Part shown: in pieces, positions 1 through 8,629 of the stretch
Numbering within the stretch: position 1 is the stretch's first letter
Layout: each line of letters begins with the position of its first letter
Source: Pseudomonas protegens
GTDB lineage: Bacteria; Pseudomonadota; Gammaproteobacteria; Pseudomonadales; Pseudomonadaceae
Direction of reading: 5' to 3'
Assembly (NCBI RefSeq): GCF_013407925.2
Contig: NZ_CP060201.1
Location: forward strand, 6,557,001 to 6,621,000
DNA: 64,000 bases
The notes under the pieces: model-generated
Seen by the model: only the letters and a program-made list of their open reading frames with translations
Databases searched by the model: none
What the model was told of the DNA's origin: nothing
Program-made: the position numbers and the translations under genes

Positions 1-143
1 CATTCATCACCCGGGTGATCGAGGAACACGACCTGTCGATTGCCCAGAAACTGGCGCACCACACCAATATCCAGACCACCGCCAGCTATGACATGCGCGA
101 CGACAATGAACGGCGCCGGGCCATCGATCGCTTCGACCTGTGA
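1..143 (+). CDS. Tyrosine recombinase, C-terminal end (partial)
   Basis: Only the last 46 or so residues are in the window, read in the frame that starts at base 3 and ends with TGA at 141-143. The end reads as a phage-integrase family C-terminus: an LAHHTNIQTTASYD segment carries the conserved H-x-x-x-x-T-x-x-Y layout in which the final tyrosine is the DNA-attacking nucleophile. It is followed by a short basic tail with ERRRAID. Such enzymes cut and rejoin DNA at specific sites. Nothing can be said about its N-terminal domain or its target. The gene after it is on the opposite strand, so the two are convergent. Confidence 0.75.
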   Translation, partial: FITRVIEEHDLSIAQKLAHHTNIQTTASYDMRDDNERRRAIDRFDL

Positions 144-180
144 GCCGCCCCCGGTCACGGCAGCGCCGGCAGTCGCCCGT

Positions 181-1242
181 TCAGCTCCCGGGTAGCACGT
201 GGGCCTGGCCCGAAATGCTGATCCAGACCCGGCTGCCGGGCGCCGGGGCCTGTAGGCCGGCGGCCGGTACCGGTAGCAGCTGCTGGCGGCCATCGACGGT
301 GGTAATGGCGACGCTCAAGGTGCAGTGGTTGCCGGCAAAATCCCAGTCCTTGACCACCCCGGCGCAGCCGGGGGCCGCGCCGCTTTGCACGATGCCGGTC
401 GACCATTGCAGTTGCTCGGGGCGCAGCATGATCTGCGCCGCTCCGTGGCGCCCGGGGTCGGCAATCGGCAGCGGCCCCAGGTCGCAGTGGGCCAGGCCCT
501 GTTCCAGGCGGGCCGGCAGCACCAGCGCATCGCCGAGAAACAGCGCGGTCTGGGCATCTCGGGGATGCCGGTACAGCTCCAGCGGGGTGCCGCTCTGCAC
601 CAGGCGCCCCTGGCGCATCACCGCCAGCTGGTCGGCAAAGGACAGGGCTTCGGCCTGGTCGTGGGTGACCAGAATGGTGGTGATCCCGGCGTCTGCCAGC
701 AGGCGGGCCACGGCCTTGCGCATCGAGGCCCGCAGGCCGGTGTCGAGGGCCGAGAAGGGCTCGTCCAGCAGCATCAGCCGCGGACGCTGAGCCAGGGCGC
801 GGGCCAGGGCCACCCGTTGCTGCTGGCCGCCGGACAGTTCATGGGGCCAGCGCGTGCCCATGGCGCGATCGAGGGCCACCATGTCGAGCAATTCATCGAT
901 GCGCGTCTGTTTGGCCGCCATCTTGCCCGGCAGGCCAAAGCCGATATTGGCCGCCACGTTCATGTGCGGGAACAAGGCGCCGTCCTGGGGCACGTAGCCG
1001 ATCAGGCGCTGATGGGCCGGCAGAGCGCCTTGTTCATCCGCCAGGACCTGGCCATTGAGGCTGATACGGCCCCGGTCGGGAAATTCGAAACCGGCGATCA
1101 TCCGCAGCAAGGTGGTCTTGCCCGAGCCGGAGGGCCCGACAATCACCGTGCGGCTGCCGGCGGGCAGGTTCAGGCTGACGTCGTGCACCGCGCTCAGCGT
1201 GCCGTAGGACTTGTGCAGTTGCTGGAGTTCAAGGCTGTTCAT
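181..1242 (-). CDS. fbpC: Ferric iron ABC transporter ATP-binding protein, FbpC-like
   Basis: This 353-residue protein is the ATPase of an importer, working on the inner face of the cytoplasmic membrane. It has a Walker A motif GPSGSGKTT near residue 37, a Q-loop region, the ABC signature LSGGQQQR, Walker B LMLLDEP and a switch histidine in VTHDQAE. The roughly 120 residues after the ATPase core match the regulatory C-terminal domain usual for Fbp/Pot-type ATPases. Its start overlaps the end of the upstream permease gene by 4 bases, which suggests translational coupling. Order on the minus strand is binding protein, permease, ATPase, the standard fbpABC order. Iron as substrate is inferred from the binding protein and from a possible Fur site upstream. 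Confidence 0.9.
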   Translation of the reverse strand: MNSLELQQLHKSYGTLSAVHDVSLNLPAGSRTVIVGPSGSGKTTLLRMIAGFEFPDRGRISLNGQVLADEQGALPAHQRLIGYVPQDGALFPHMNVAANIGFGLPGKMAAKQTRIDELLDMVALDRAMGTRWPHELSGGQQQRVALARALAQRPRLMLLDEPFSALDTGLRASMRKAVARLLADAGITTILVTHDQAEALSFADQLAVMRQGRLVQSGTPLELYRHPRDAQTALFLGDALVLPARLEQGLAHCDLGPLPIADPGRHGAAQIMLRPEQLQWSTGIVQSGAAPGCAGVVKDWDFAGNHCTLSVAITTVDGRQQLLPVPAAGLQAPAPGSRVWISISGQAHVLPGS

Positions 1243-2843
1243 CGGCCCGCCGTGCGTCTGGATTGATGGTAGAGAAGGCCGGTCAACGGCAGTGAGATCA
1301 GGATCATGAGCAAGGCATAGGGCGCGGCTGCGGCGTAGTCGATTTCGCTGGTCCGGGCCCAGAACGCGCTGGCCAGGGTCCGGGTGCCATTGGGGGCCAG
1401 CAGCAGGGTGGCGGTCAGCTCATTGCTGATGGCCAGGAACACCAGGGCCGCCCCGGCCGCCGCCCCAGGGGCCACCAGGCGCAGGGTGACCCGCCACAAC
1501 GCCTGGAACGGCGTGCGCCCCAGGCTGCGAGCGATGTTTTCCAGCTCCACCGGTGCCTGGGCGATACCGGCCCGCAAGCTGACCAGGGCCCGGGGCAGGA
1601 ACATCAGCCCATAGGCCAGGAGCACCGTGAGGCTGGTCTGGTAGATCGGCCGGGCGTACCTCACCGTGACGGTCACCAGGGCCAGGGCGACGACGATTCC
1701 CGGCAGCGAACTGGCGATGTAATTGGCGCTTTCCAGCAGCCGCAGCAGGCGCCCCGGCGCACGGATCGACAACCAGGCCAGGGGAAACGCCGCGCAGGTG
1801 GTGAGCAGGGCGCCAAGACAGGCCAGCTCCAGGGTCTGCCCCAGGCTGGGCAGCAGTTCCGGGACTTGCCAGGCTTCGCTGCCGCCGGCCAGCAACCAGT
1901 TGCCCAGGGTCAGCAGCGGCACGCCCAGGGCCAGCGCGCTGCTCAGGCCTACCAGCAACAGACCGGCGCAGCGCCCGGTGCCGGAGAGTACCTGCAGCGG
2001 CTGGGCACGCGGACTGCCCGAGCCGACCCGGGCGTAGCGCGCCTGCCCCCGGCAGGCCGACTCGGCACTGAGCAGCAGCAGGCAGCACACCACCAGGACC
2101 CCCGCCAGCATGTTCGCCGCCGGGCCGTTGTAGGTGGACTGGAACTGGTCGTAGATGGCCGTGGTGAAGGTGTCGAAGCGAATCATCGCGTACAGGCCGT
2201 ACTCCGCCAGCAGGTGCAGGCCCACCAGCAATGCGCCACCGGCGATGGCCAGGCGCAATTGCGGCAGCACCACGCGCAAGAACTGCGCCCGGGGCCTGAG
2301 CCCGAGGGATTGGGCAACGTCTTCGAGGGCCGGGTCGAGGCGGCGCAGGGTGGCGGCCACCGGCAGATAGACGAAAGGGCAATAGGCGATCACCGACACC
2401 AGCACCGCCGCGGGCAAGCCGTGCAGGGCCGGCAGCAGGCTGACCCAGGCATAGCTGTGGACGAACGCCGGCACCGCCATGGGCGCCACCGCCAACAGCG
2501 ACCAGGCTCGCCGTCCCGGCAGATCGCTGCGCTCGGTGAGCCAGGCCAGGGCCACCCCCAGCAGCACGCACAGCGGCAGGGTCAGGAGCAGCAACAGCAG
2601 GGTGTTGAACAACAACTCCGCGACCCGTGGCCGCAATACCAGCTCGGCGATGCCGGCCCACCCGGTCTGGATCGAGACAGCGACGACAAACCCCAGGGGC
2701 ACCAGGGCCAGCAACGACACCAGCAGCGCAGCCCCCAGCAGCCAGGGGGTGCTGGCGCGGGCACGGCGACGCTGCCGCAGCCGCAGCGCGGGGAGGCGGG
2801 CGGCGCCGTCGATGCCTTCGGCCTGTGATAGAGGCTCGGCCAT
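1239..2843 (-). CDS. fbpB: Ferric iron ABC transporter permease, FbpB-like
   Basis: A 534-residue inner-membrane protein with two halves, each with about six hydrophobic segments, as in fused FbpB/AfuB permeases. Each half carries an EAA-type loop that docks on the ATPase: one around [15 protein letters not shown] and the other around [15 protein letters not shown]. It would form the channel through which ferric iron delivered by the periplasmic binding protein crosses the membrane. It lies 3 bases after the binding-protein gene and overlaps the ATPase gene by 4 bases, so the three are one operon. The N-terminus has a short charged stretch (RQRRRARAS) before the first membrane segment. Confidence 0.9.
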   Translation of the reverse strand: MAEPLSQAEGIDGAARLPALRLRQRRRARASTPWLLGAALLVSLLALVPLGFVVAVSIQTGWAGIAELVLRPRVAELLFNTLLLLLLTLPLCVLLGVALAWLTERSDLPGRRAWSLLAVAPMAVPAFVHSYAWVSLLPALHGLPAAVLVSVIAYCPFVYLPVAATLRRLDPALEDVAQSLGLRPRAQFLRVVLPQLRLAIAGGALLVGLHLLAEYGLYAMIRFDTFTTAIYDQFQSTYNGPAANMLAGVLVVCCLLLLSAESACRGQARYARVGSGSPRAQPLQVLSGTGRCAGLLLVGLSSALALGVPLLTLGNWLLAGGSEAWQVPELLPSLGQTLELACLGALLTTCAAFPLAWLSIRAPGRLLRLLESANYIASSLPGIVVALALVTVTVRYARPIYQTSLTVLLAYGLMFLPRALVSLRAGIAQAPVELENIARSLGRTPFQALWRVTLRLVAPGAAAGAALVFLAISNELTATLLLAPNGTRTLASAFWARTSEIDYAAAAPYALLMILISLPLTGLLYHQSRRTAGR

Positions 2844-2846
2844 GGA

Positions 2847-3860
2847 TTACAGCAGACCGGCCTGGGTCATCAGGTCCACCGCCTTTTTACTGTTGAGTCT
2901 GGCGGCATCGACCTGAGGCGCGTCCAGCTCGGCCAGCGGCACCAGGGCCGGGTTGGAGGCCGCGCCCTTGCCCACGGCGTACTCGAACGAGTTGCCGGTT
3001 CTGAGCACCGCCTGGCCGTGTTCGCCGGTGATCCACTTGAGGAACGCCTGGGCCTGCTGCGGGTGCTTGCTGGAGGCCAGCACGGCGCCGCCGGAAAGGC
3101 TGACGAAGGCCCCCGGGTCCTGGTGCTTGAAGTAGTGCAGGGCGGTGTTCTTGCTGTTCTCGCCGGTCTTGGACTGGTCGACGAAGCTGTAATAGTGATA
3201 GATCACGCCGCTGTCGACCTGACCGGCGTTGACCGCCTTGAGCACCGCGCTGTTGCCGCGATAGACGCTGGCATTGGCTTTCATGCCCTTGAGCCATTCC
3301 AGGGTCGCGGCTTCGCCCTTGAGTTCCAGTACCGCGCTGACAATGGCCTGGAAGTCGGCGCCGGCAGGAGACGCGGCCCAGCGGCCTTTCCAGGCGGGTG
3401 CCGCCAGATCCAGCAGGGATTTGGGCAAGTCGCCCGGGCTGAGCTTGGCCGGGTTGTAGACGAACACCGTGGAGCGCGCCGCAATCCCCACCCAGTTGCC
3501 ATGGACCGGCCGATAGGCGGCGGCCACCTGTTCCAGGGTGCTGGGGGCCACTTTGGCGAGCAGCCCGGCGTTGTCCACCAAGGCCATGGCCGGGGAGTTT
3601 TCGGTGAGGAAGACATCCGCCGCCGAGGCATTGCCTTCCTGCACCAGCTGGTTGCCCATTTCGCTGTCATCGCCGTTGCGCAGGGTGACCTTGATCCCGG
3701 TTTCCCGAGTGAAGCCGTCCACCCAGGCCTTGGTCAGGCCCTCGTGCTGGGCGTTGTACACCAGGATGCCGTCGGCGTCGGCGGCGCAGACCTGCCCGGT
3801 GGCCAGCAAGGCGGCGTTCAGCAGGGCGGTTTTGAACAGCGAAGAGGGCGTGAGGGTCAT
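2847..3860 (-). CDS. fbpA: Periplasmic ferric iron-binding protein, FbpA-like
   Basis: A 337-residue secreted binding protein. The start at 3860 is chosen because an AGGAG ribosome site precedes it and a clear signal peptide follows (MTLTPSSLF ... CAADADG, cleavage near residue 27). An upstream in-frame start at 3983 would hide that signal peptide. The mature protein opens with ILVYNAQHEG, typical of the Fbp/Sfu family of iron-binding proteins, and ends with the family-like stretch RLNSKKAVDLM. It should capture free or chelated ferric iron in the periplasm and hand it to the permease encoded 3 bases downstream. It is the first gene of the three-gene transporter operon. Confidence 0.9.
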   Translation of the reverse strand: MTLTPSSLFKTALLNAALLATGQVCAADADGILVYNAQHEGLTKAWVDGFTRETGIKVTLRNGDDSEMGNQLVQEGNASAADVFLTENSPAMALVDNAGLLAKVAPSTLEQVAAAYRPVHGNWVGIAARSTVFVYNPAKLSPGDLPKSLLDLAAPAWKGRWAASPAGADFQAIVSAVLELKGEAATLEWLKGMKANASVYRGNSAVLKAVNAGQVDSGVIYHYYSFVDQSKTGENSKNTALHYFKHQDPGAFVSLSGGAVLASSKHPQQAQAFLKWITGEHGQAVLRTGNSFEYAVGKGAASNPALVPLAELDAPQVDAARLNSKKAVDLMTQAGLL

Positions 3861-3946
3861 GCTCGGGGCAGCTCCTGGGAGGTTGTTTGGGTGTGGCGGC
3901 GAACCGGCTGGTTCGAGGCGCCAGAGAAGGCATCGCGAATCGGCAG

Positions 3947-3965
3947 AACAATAGGAATCATTTGC
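3947..3965 (-). promoter_or_regulatory. Candidate Fur box upstream of the iron transporter operon
   Basis: About 90 bases before the FbpA start is AACAATAGGAATCATTTGC, which matches the 19-bp Fur consensus at about 12 of 19 positions, including a perfect AATCATT core. The position suits iron-dependent repression of the operon. The call rests on the motif and the gene context only. Confidence 0.45.
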
Positions 3966-4177
3966 ATATGAAGCCGTCGGCAATGTAGAGCGGCAAATCA
4001 GAAAAAAACGTCAAATTTTCGGTGAATTCCCGTGATGACGGCATTTGCCCGCGGCCTGCGAGCGGCCGCCTCCGTCCAGTGTGTGACGAGGCCCACAGAC
4101 CTGTGCCAAACGCCGCGAGAAGTCCCGGGCAAGTGCCGGGGATTGATTTACAATCGGCGCCGCGACACCTGCAGGAA

Positions 4178-4666
4178 ATGGAATTGACCGGTCAAACGAG
4201 GGAAGCAATCTTGAGCGCCAAACTGTGCAACAACATCAATGCCGTCACCTTTGTCAGTAAATACAAGGCGGCCTGCCAGCCGATCGCCGACCAACTGGAC
4301 CTGCCGGTGGAGAACATCCTTGGCCTGGCGGCCCAGGAGAGCCAGTACGGAGCGGGGCGGATCGCCCGGGAACTGAACAACTATTTCTCCATGCATGCGC
4401 CGGCGCCCCTGCAGATCAGCGCCGAATCGGCCCAGGGCAGCGCCAGCGTCAAGGTGGCGAAGTTCGACTCCTTCCAGAAATCCGCCCAGTCCTTTGCCTT
4501 GCGCTATGGCGCCTCGGTGCGCGGCAAGCGCGAGCCCATGGAGTTCGCCCAGGCCCTGGTGCGCAGCGGCTACAACAGTGGCGACGCCGCCACCGGCGGG
4601 CGCAACGGTTTTGCCGACTACCTGGCAAAGATCATCCTCTCGGTCAGGGGGCGTCTGGCGTGCTGA
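4178..4666 (+). CDS. Glucosaminidase-fold peptidoglycan hydrolase, possible type VI effector (Tge-like)
   Basis: A 162-residue protein without a signal peptide. The ATG at 4178 follows a GCAGGA site; a longer in-frame start at 4022 adds only low-complexity residues. The core has ENILGLAAQESQYG followed by ELNNYFSMH, the E...ES.YG...NN.F signature of the glucosaminidase (GH73/lysozyme-like) family, which cuts the glycan strands of peptidoglycan. The first glutamate or the QES glutamate is the likely acid. The next gene starts inside its stop region and encodes a lipoprotein. A leaderless cell-wall hydrolase coupled to a periplasmic lipoprotein is the layout of type VI secretion effector-immunity pairs such as Tge2-Tgi2. 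That role is inference; a plain housekeeping hydrolase is the alternative. Confidence 0.6.
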   Translation: MELTGQTREAILSAKLCNNINAVTFVSKYKAACQPIADQLDLPVENILGLAAQESQYGAGRIARELNNYFSMHAPAPLQISAESAQGSASVKVAKFDSFQKSAQSFALRYGASVRGKREPMEFAQALVRSGYNSGDAATGGRNGFADYLAKIILSVRGRLAC

Positions 4667-5130
4667 TCAAGGATCGCCGTTCCTGGCTGCTGGGCCTGAC
4701 CCTGGCCTGCACCACCCTGGTCGCCTGTGCCGGCGACGCCCTGTCGCCGACTCAGGTCAAGGCCACCGGCCTGACCCGCGAACAGGCCCAGGCCGTGCTG
4801 CGGGTGGCCCTCAAGCATCAGGACTATCAACTGGACAAGCCCGGAGTGTTCGTCGACGGCGATCTGCAGGACGAGCACGGCCAGCCGCCCCATCCGGGCT
4901 ACTTCGACTTCAGCCTCGGCTACAACGACCCCAAGGCCGGCGCCACCGAGTACTGGGGGCTGTTCTCGGTGAGCATCGCCACCGGCGATGTCTGGGAAAC
5001 CAACCTGTGCAAGCGTCTGGATGGCGCTCAATTGCAAGCCCTGCAAAGGCAGATCATGGCGCGCACCGGCAAGTCCCTGAAGGATGAGCAAGCGCAGCGT
5101 CAGGGGCTGGGCTGCGACGAAGGGCAATAG
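4660..5130 (+). CDS. Small lipoprotein, possible immunity protein to the preceding glucosaminidase
   Basis: A 156-residue protein starting with GTG at 4660, overlapping the previous gene by 7 bases. It has a basic N-terminus, a hydrophobic stretch and a lipobox LVAC with the cysteine near residue 23, so it is probably a periplasmic lipoprotein. The remainder (a DKPGVFVDGDL region, a FDFSLGYNDP region and a late NLCKRL) shows no enzyme motif I recognise. The overlap with a leaderless peptidoglycan hydrolase suggests it protects the producer from that enzyme in the periplasm. No vgrG, hcp or other secretion gene is in the window, so the immunity role rests on gene order and localisation alone. 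Confidence 0.55.
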   Translation: MLIKDRRSWLLGLTLACTTLVACAGDALSPTQVKATGLTREQAQAVLRVALKHQDYQLDKPGVFVDGDLQDEHGQPPHPGYFDFSLGYNDPKAGATEYWGLFSVSIATGDVWETNLCKRLDGAQLQALQRQIMARTGKSLKDEQAQRQGLGCDEGQ

Positions 5131-5181
5131 CGAGGCAGCGGCCGCCCCGAGGCTGCACCAGGCCCCGGGGCGTCGCACGCG

Positions 5182-5496
5182 CTATTCGGGCAGTTGCAGC
5201 AGGGCTGCATACGCCGCGGTGCCGATGGCCGCGGTAGTGATCAGGCCCAGGCTGCCGCCCAGGGCGATGACCCCGACGATCAGCAGTGAGCCGGCCGCCG
5301 CCCAAGGCTCGCGGCCGATTTCGCTGTAGGCGATGTACACCGCGAAATTGATGAAAACCGCCACGGGCAGTTCCTCTTGCAGGCAGCGTTGCAGGCCCGG
5401 CCGCAGGCGCAGGGTGACGAAGGCCGGAATGATGCGCACCAGGCAACTGGTGGCGAACAGCGCGGCAATGGTGAGCCAGCTGGCCTGGCTAATGAT
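5182..5496 (-). pseudogene. azlD: Branched-chain amino acid transporter subunit AzlD, start codon missing
   Basis: The frame encodes about 104 residues beginning I-I-S-Q-A-S-W-L-T and running through CLVRIIPAFVTLRL, FAVYIAYSEIG and a final glycine-rich membrane segment. This matches AzlD, the small four-helix partner of AzlC in export of branched-chain amino acids. No ATG, GTG or TTG stands at the expected start: the sequence reads CCG ATC ATT. Inserting the two bases AT would create ATG ATC ATT and also give the upstream azlC a stop codon. The next in-frame start, at 5595, lies deep inside azlC and gives an unrelated leader. A 2-base deletion or a sequencing error is the simplest reading. 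Confidence 0.75.
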
Positions 5497-6200
5497 CGGG
5501 CCCAGCTCAGCAGGGCGCTGGTGGCCAGTACGCTGGGGATCCAGAAGTACAGGCTGCCCAGCAGCCGGATCAGCGCCAGGCTCAGGGTCACGCACAGCGC
5601 CAGGCGCACCAGGATCGCCAGGCGCCGCCCGGGGAGCAACGCCAGGCGCCGGCGCAGCTGGCTCAGCGCCAGGTACATCAACACCACACTGGCGGGGTAG
5701 CCGAGATTGAGCTCGGAGCCGAGCCAGTGCGCGGGCAACGCGCGCGCCAAACAGGCCCCGAGCACCCCGGACAGGACCCAGGTGAGAAAAATCGTTGCCC
5801 GGATCATCAGCACCGCGGCCGGGCTGTCCCCCTGGGCCTCGGTGGCGTAGGCCTCGTCCCCCAACAGATGGGCCGCCACGGCCTTGGGCAGCCAGCGGCG
5901 CGGCAGTCGCGCCGCAGAGGCGAAGGCCATCGGCAGGTAGCGGCTGTTGAGCGAGGCGCTCACCAGCAACAGGGTGAAGAACCCGGCGCCCGATTGGGCC
6001 AGGGGCAGGGCGGCAAACTGGCCGCTGCCGGTGAACCCCAGCAGGCCCACCAAGGCCACCTCCAGCAACGACCAGTCGGCGCGGGCCGCGAGCACGCCAA
6101 ATAGCATGCTGACCGGAACAATGGCCAGGGCCGTCGGCGCGACCCGGCGCCAGAGCGCCGGGCGGCCGGTAAGAAACTCTGACTGTGGTAACTGCTGCAT
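5280..6200 (-). CDS. azlC: Branched-chain amino acid exporter subunit AzlC, 3' end probably frameshifted
   Basis: From ATG at 6200, preceded by GGGAGGG, the protein begins MQQLPQSEFLTG and has the AzlC core: a GLLGFTGSGQFAAL segment, SLNSRYLPM and AHLLGDEAYA, with several membrane helices. AzlC normally ends at about 230-240 residues. Here the frame passes the expected end near 5498 and continues out of frame across azlD to a stop at 5280, adding about 70 basic, cysteine-containing residues (for example CACGRACNAACKRN) with no membrane character. That tail is almost surely not native. With AzlD it should form an inner-membrane exporter of branched-chain amino acids or their analogues. Confidence 0.8.
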   Translation of the reverse strand: MQQLPQSEFLTGRPALWRRVAPTALAIVPVSMLFGVLAARADWSLLEVALVGLLGFTGSGQFAALPLAQSGAGFFTLLLVSASLNSRYLPMAFASAARLPRRWLPKAVAAHLLGDEAYATEAQGDSPAAVLMIRATIFLTWVLSGVLGACLARALPAHWLGSELNLGYPASVVLMYLALSQLRRRLALLPGRRLAILVRLALCVTLSLALIRLLGSLYFWIPSVLATSALLSWARSLARPAGSPLPRCSPPVAWCASFRPSSPCACGRACNAACKRNCPWRFSSISRCTSPTAKSAASLGRRPAHC

Positions 6201-6343
6201 GAAGGTCTTGCCCTCCCGAAGTGACGCCATGCCGGGCACGTCGAAGTGCCGGCCATCAGGCTTCGAGAGTCTGGGGAAGGGCTGGAGGAGCGTCTTGAAC
6301 GATTGTGCGACTTTGCCGGGCCAATCCCTGGGCCCGGTGTGTG

Positions 6344-6850
6344 TCAGTAGCGGTAGCCGACGTTGACCATCACCGCCGCGGTGCCCAGCACCACCAGTTC
6401 GGTGCCTACCGGGCCGTAATGCAGGCCGACTGCCGGAATCAGCACCGGCGCCACGCCGAAGTGGTTCAGCGGGATCTTGTCCTTGTAGTCGCCCTTGTAG
6501 CCCTGGATCAGGCCGCCGCTGAGCTTGGCGTAGACCGGCCAGTCGGCGCTCTCCCAGGCCTTGCCGACGTAGGCGTAGTAGGAGCGCTGGGAAAAGGAGT
6601 TGCGAAAGGTGCTCAGGCCCCAGAGTTTTCCGCTGGCGTAGTTGCGCTCCAGGCCGATCAGGTCCTGGTGGTTGTTGTGGTCCGGATCGTTGCTCCAGTG
6701 GTTGGTGTAGACGCTGGTCTGCAGGTACCAGAAATCCCCTTGCTGATCGGCCTGCGCGCTCTGGGCGGCGACCAGCAGGGCAGCGCTGGCCATGGCCCGC
6801 CGCAGCGCAAGGGAGAGGCCGGTGGCCCGGGTTTGAAACAGTGTTTTCAT
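6344..6850 (-). CDS. Small outer-membrane beta-barrel protein
   Basis: A 168-residue protein. The ATG at 6850 is chosen because AGGGA precedes it and a signal peptide ending near SAQAD follows; the frame is also open further upstream. The mature chain has alternating aromatic residues, with segments such as FWYLQTSVYTNHW, SYYAYVGKAW and a terminal NVGYRY whose last residue is aromatic, as in outer-membrane barrels. Close relatives in Pseudomonas are often annotated as sn-glycerol-3-phosphate transporter or PagP-like. The size and the C-terminal signature suit an eight-stranded barrel, but I see no evidence that fixes a substrate. It stands alone between azlC and a hydrolase gene. Confidence 0.65.
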   Translation of the reverse strand: MKTLFQTRATGLSLALRRAMASAALLVAAQSAQADQQGDFWYLQTSVYTNHWSNDPDHNNHQDLIGLERNYASGKLWGLSTFRNSFSQRSYYAYVGKAWESADWPVYAKLSGGLIQGYKGDYKDKIPLNHFGVAPVLIPAVGLHYGPVGTELVVLGTAAVMVNVGYRY

Positions 6851-6930
6851 TGCGATTCCCTGCCATCGCGGCAGTTGTGCCCCCTCGGAAATCAAGGGGG
6901 CAGAGGGCGCTGACGCTAACATCCGCCTAT

Positions 6931-8409
6931 TCAGCGGATCAATGACGGAACTGTTGCTTGATCTATATCTGACTCGATGCGCCGGATCAGGTAGGGGTAG
7001 AACGGGTTGGCGGTCAGGCGCATCAACTCGTCCATGGGCACCACCAGCACCCCGCGTTCGCCGCGGGCCGCGAGGCTGCCCAGGTGCAGGCCGAAGTCTT
7101 CGTCGGGGTCCGGTTGGCTGCCGTACAGGCTGTCGCTGACCGGGAACGGCAGGGCCACGTGAGACAGGGAAAACACCCCCGGCGGGAAGGCCAGGTCCAG
7201 GGGCCGGCGCTGGCTGTCCAGGCTCAGGGCCGCGGTGCTGAGTTCTTCCAGGTGATGCGACGGGCTGTCGGCGTTGCTCAGGACCCGGGTGCTGTAGTTG
7301 CGCGGTGGCGCCGGCAGCAGGCTGGCCAGGGAGGTGAGGCTGGACGGGTCCAGCAGGCCGTCAAAGTCGCTGGTGCGGTTCAGATCGAAGATCACCAGTT
7401 CGCTGCCATTGGCCGGCAGCCGGCGGAACAGGCCCGTGACCACCGCCTGAGTGCTGACCGTGGCGTCGGTCAGGGACTGAAAGCCGAGGATCGGCGGCAG
7501 TTGCAGCAGCCGCGGATCCGCCGCCAGGGCCTGCAGCTGGCCTTGCAGGGCCTCGGTCAGGCGCCACGACTGGCGCGCGCCATTGACCGGAAACGAGTTG
7601 TACTTGAACGGGTTGTATTCCGGGCGCAGGTTCAGCCAGGCGGCCTTGCTGAAGGCCGGAACCACCGCGGGCCAGGCCGCCAGCCCGGCAAAGCGCGCCG
7701 ACGGCGCCACGCCGATCATCGGTGAAATCAGCACCAGGCGCTGGGCCTGTGGCAGTTGCGGATCGCTGAGGGCGTCCAGAGCGTACTTGACCGCCAGGGC
7801 GCCACCGTTGGAGTAGCCGACGATGTGCAGGGGCGCGGGCGCCGGCACTTCGGCCCGCGCCGTGCGCAGGGCCAGGCGGGTCGCCGCCAGCCAGTCCTGC
7901 CACTGCACCTCGGTCAGGCCCGCGGGCACCGTGCCGTGACCGGGCAGGCGCAGGCCAATGGCCAGGTAGCCGTGGGCCACATAGCGCCGGGCAATGTGGC
8001 GCAGGCTGTAGGGCGAGTCGGTCAGGCCGTGCAGCAACACCACCACGCCCCGGGGCGAGCCCTGGGGGCGCAGCAGGTAGGAGCGGTTCCAGTCGGTGGC
8101 AAAGTGCGGCGGATAGACCCGGCTGTCCTTGCGGTAACGGTTGAAGGGCGGCACCTGGGACGGGTCCAGGGTGTCGCTGACCTCGCGCTCGACTTCGCCG
8201 AACACCCGCTCCTCGGCCTGCAGCCAGCTTGCCCAGTCGGCCCGATCGATCTGCTCGATGCTCAATTCATGGGGCGCCCGCAGGTGCCAGGGTTGCAGCG
8301 CCGGGCCCCGTTCGCTGTCGTAGACCCGCCACCCCAGCAGGGTCAGGCCGGCCACACAAAGGAGCAGTGCGCCGCGCTTGCACAGGCGCGCCAGGACGGG
8401 GGCGATCAT
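6931..8409 (-). CDS. Membrane-anchored alpha/beta hydrolase
   Basis: A 492-residue protein with an N-terminal hydrophobic anchor (about residues 12-28) and then a large alpha/beta-hydrolase domain. An oxyanion-hole HG lies in VVVLLHGLTD at about 127-128, the nucleophile serine in GYSNGG at about 200, and acid and histidine positions are expected in the long C-terminal half, where HVALPFPV is a candidate. The anchor suggests an inner-membrane protein with the catalytic domain in the periplasm. Substrate is unknown; esterase or lysophospholipase activity would fit the fold. It faces the divergent methyltransferase gene across about 220 bases in which I see no other gene. Confidence 0.75.
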   Translation of the reverse strand: MIAPVLARLCKRGALLLCVAGLTLLGWRVYDSERGPALQPWHLRAPHELSIEQIDRADWASWLQAEERVFGEVEREVSDTLDPSQVPPFNRYRKDSRVYPPHFATDWNRSYLLRPQGSPRGVVVLLHGLTDSPYSLRHIARRYVAHGYLAIGLRLPGHGTVPAGLTEVQWQDWLAATRLALRTARAEVPAPAPLHIVGYSNGGALAVKYALDALSDPQLPQAQRLVLISPMIGVAPSARFAGLAAWPAVVPAFSKAAWLNLRPEYNPFKYNSFPVNGARQSWRLTEALQGQLQALAADPRLLQLPPILGFQSLTDATVSTQAVVTGLFRRLPANGSELVIFDLNRTSDFDGLLDPSSLTSLASLLPAPPRNYSTRVLSNADSPSHHLEELSTAALSLDSQRRPLDLAFPPGVFSLSHVALPFPVSDSLYGSQPDPDEDFGLHLGSLAARGERGVLVVPMDELMRLTANPFYPYLIRRIESDIDQATVPSLIR

Positions 8410-8629
8410 GAGCCGCTACTCGGCTGCGCGCAGCGGTTGTGGTACGGGGCGAGGGAGGACTTGAAAGACATGCTGGACCATTGAACCAAGGGCAAGTGAG
8501 GGTCGCCGCAGCGACCGGGCAAGCATAACAGGGGCATGGCTTGACGGCCGAGGACGCCGACACCTTCGCCTGGCGCGCTGCACTTGTGCTGTAATCCGCG
8601 GCCACCAAACAGCACAAGGAAGCCTGTGG

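Noticed and set aside
5280..5496. Extended C-terminus of AzlC as a real domain
   Set aside because: It is the wrong frame of azlD, rich in Arg, Cys and Pro, with no membrane character.
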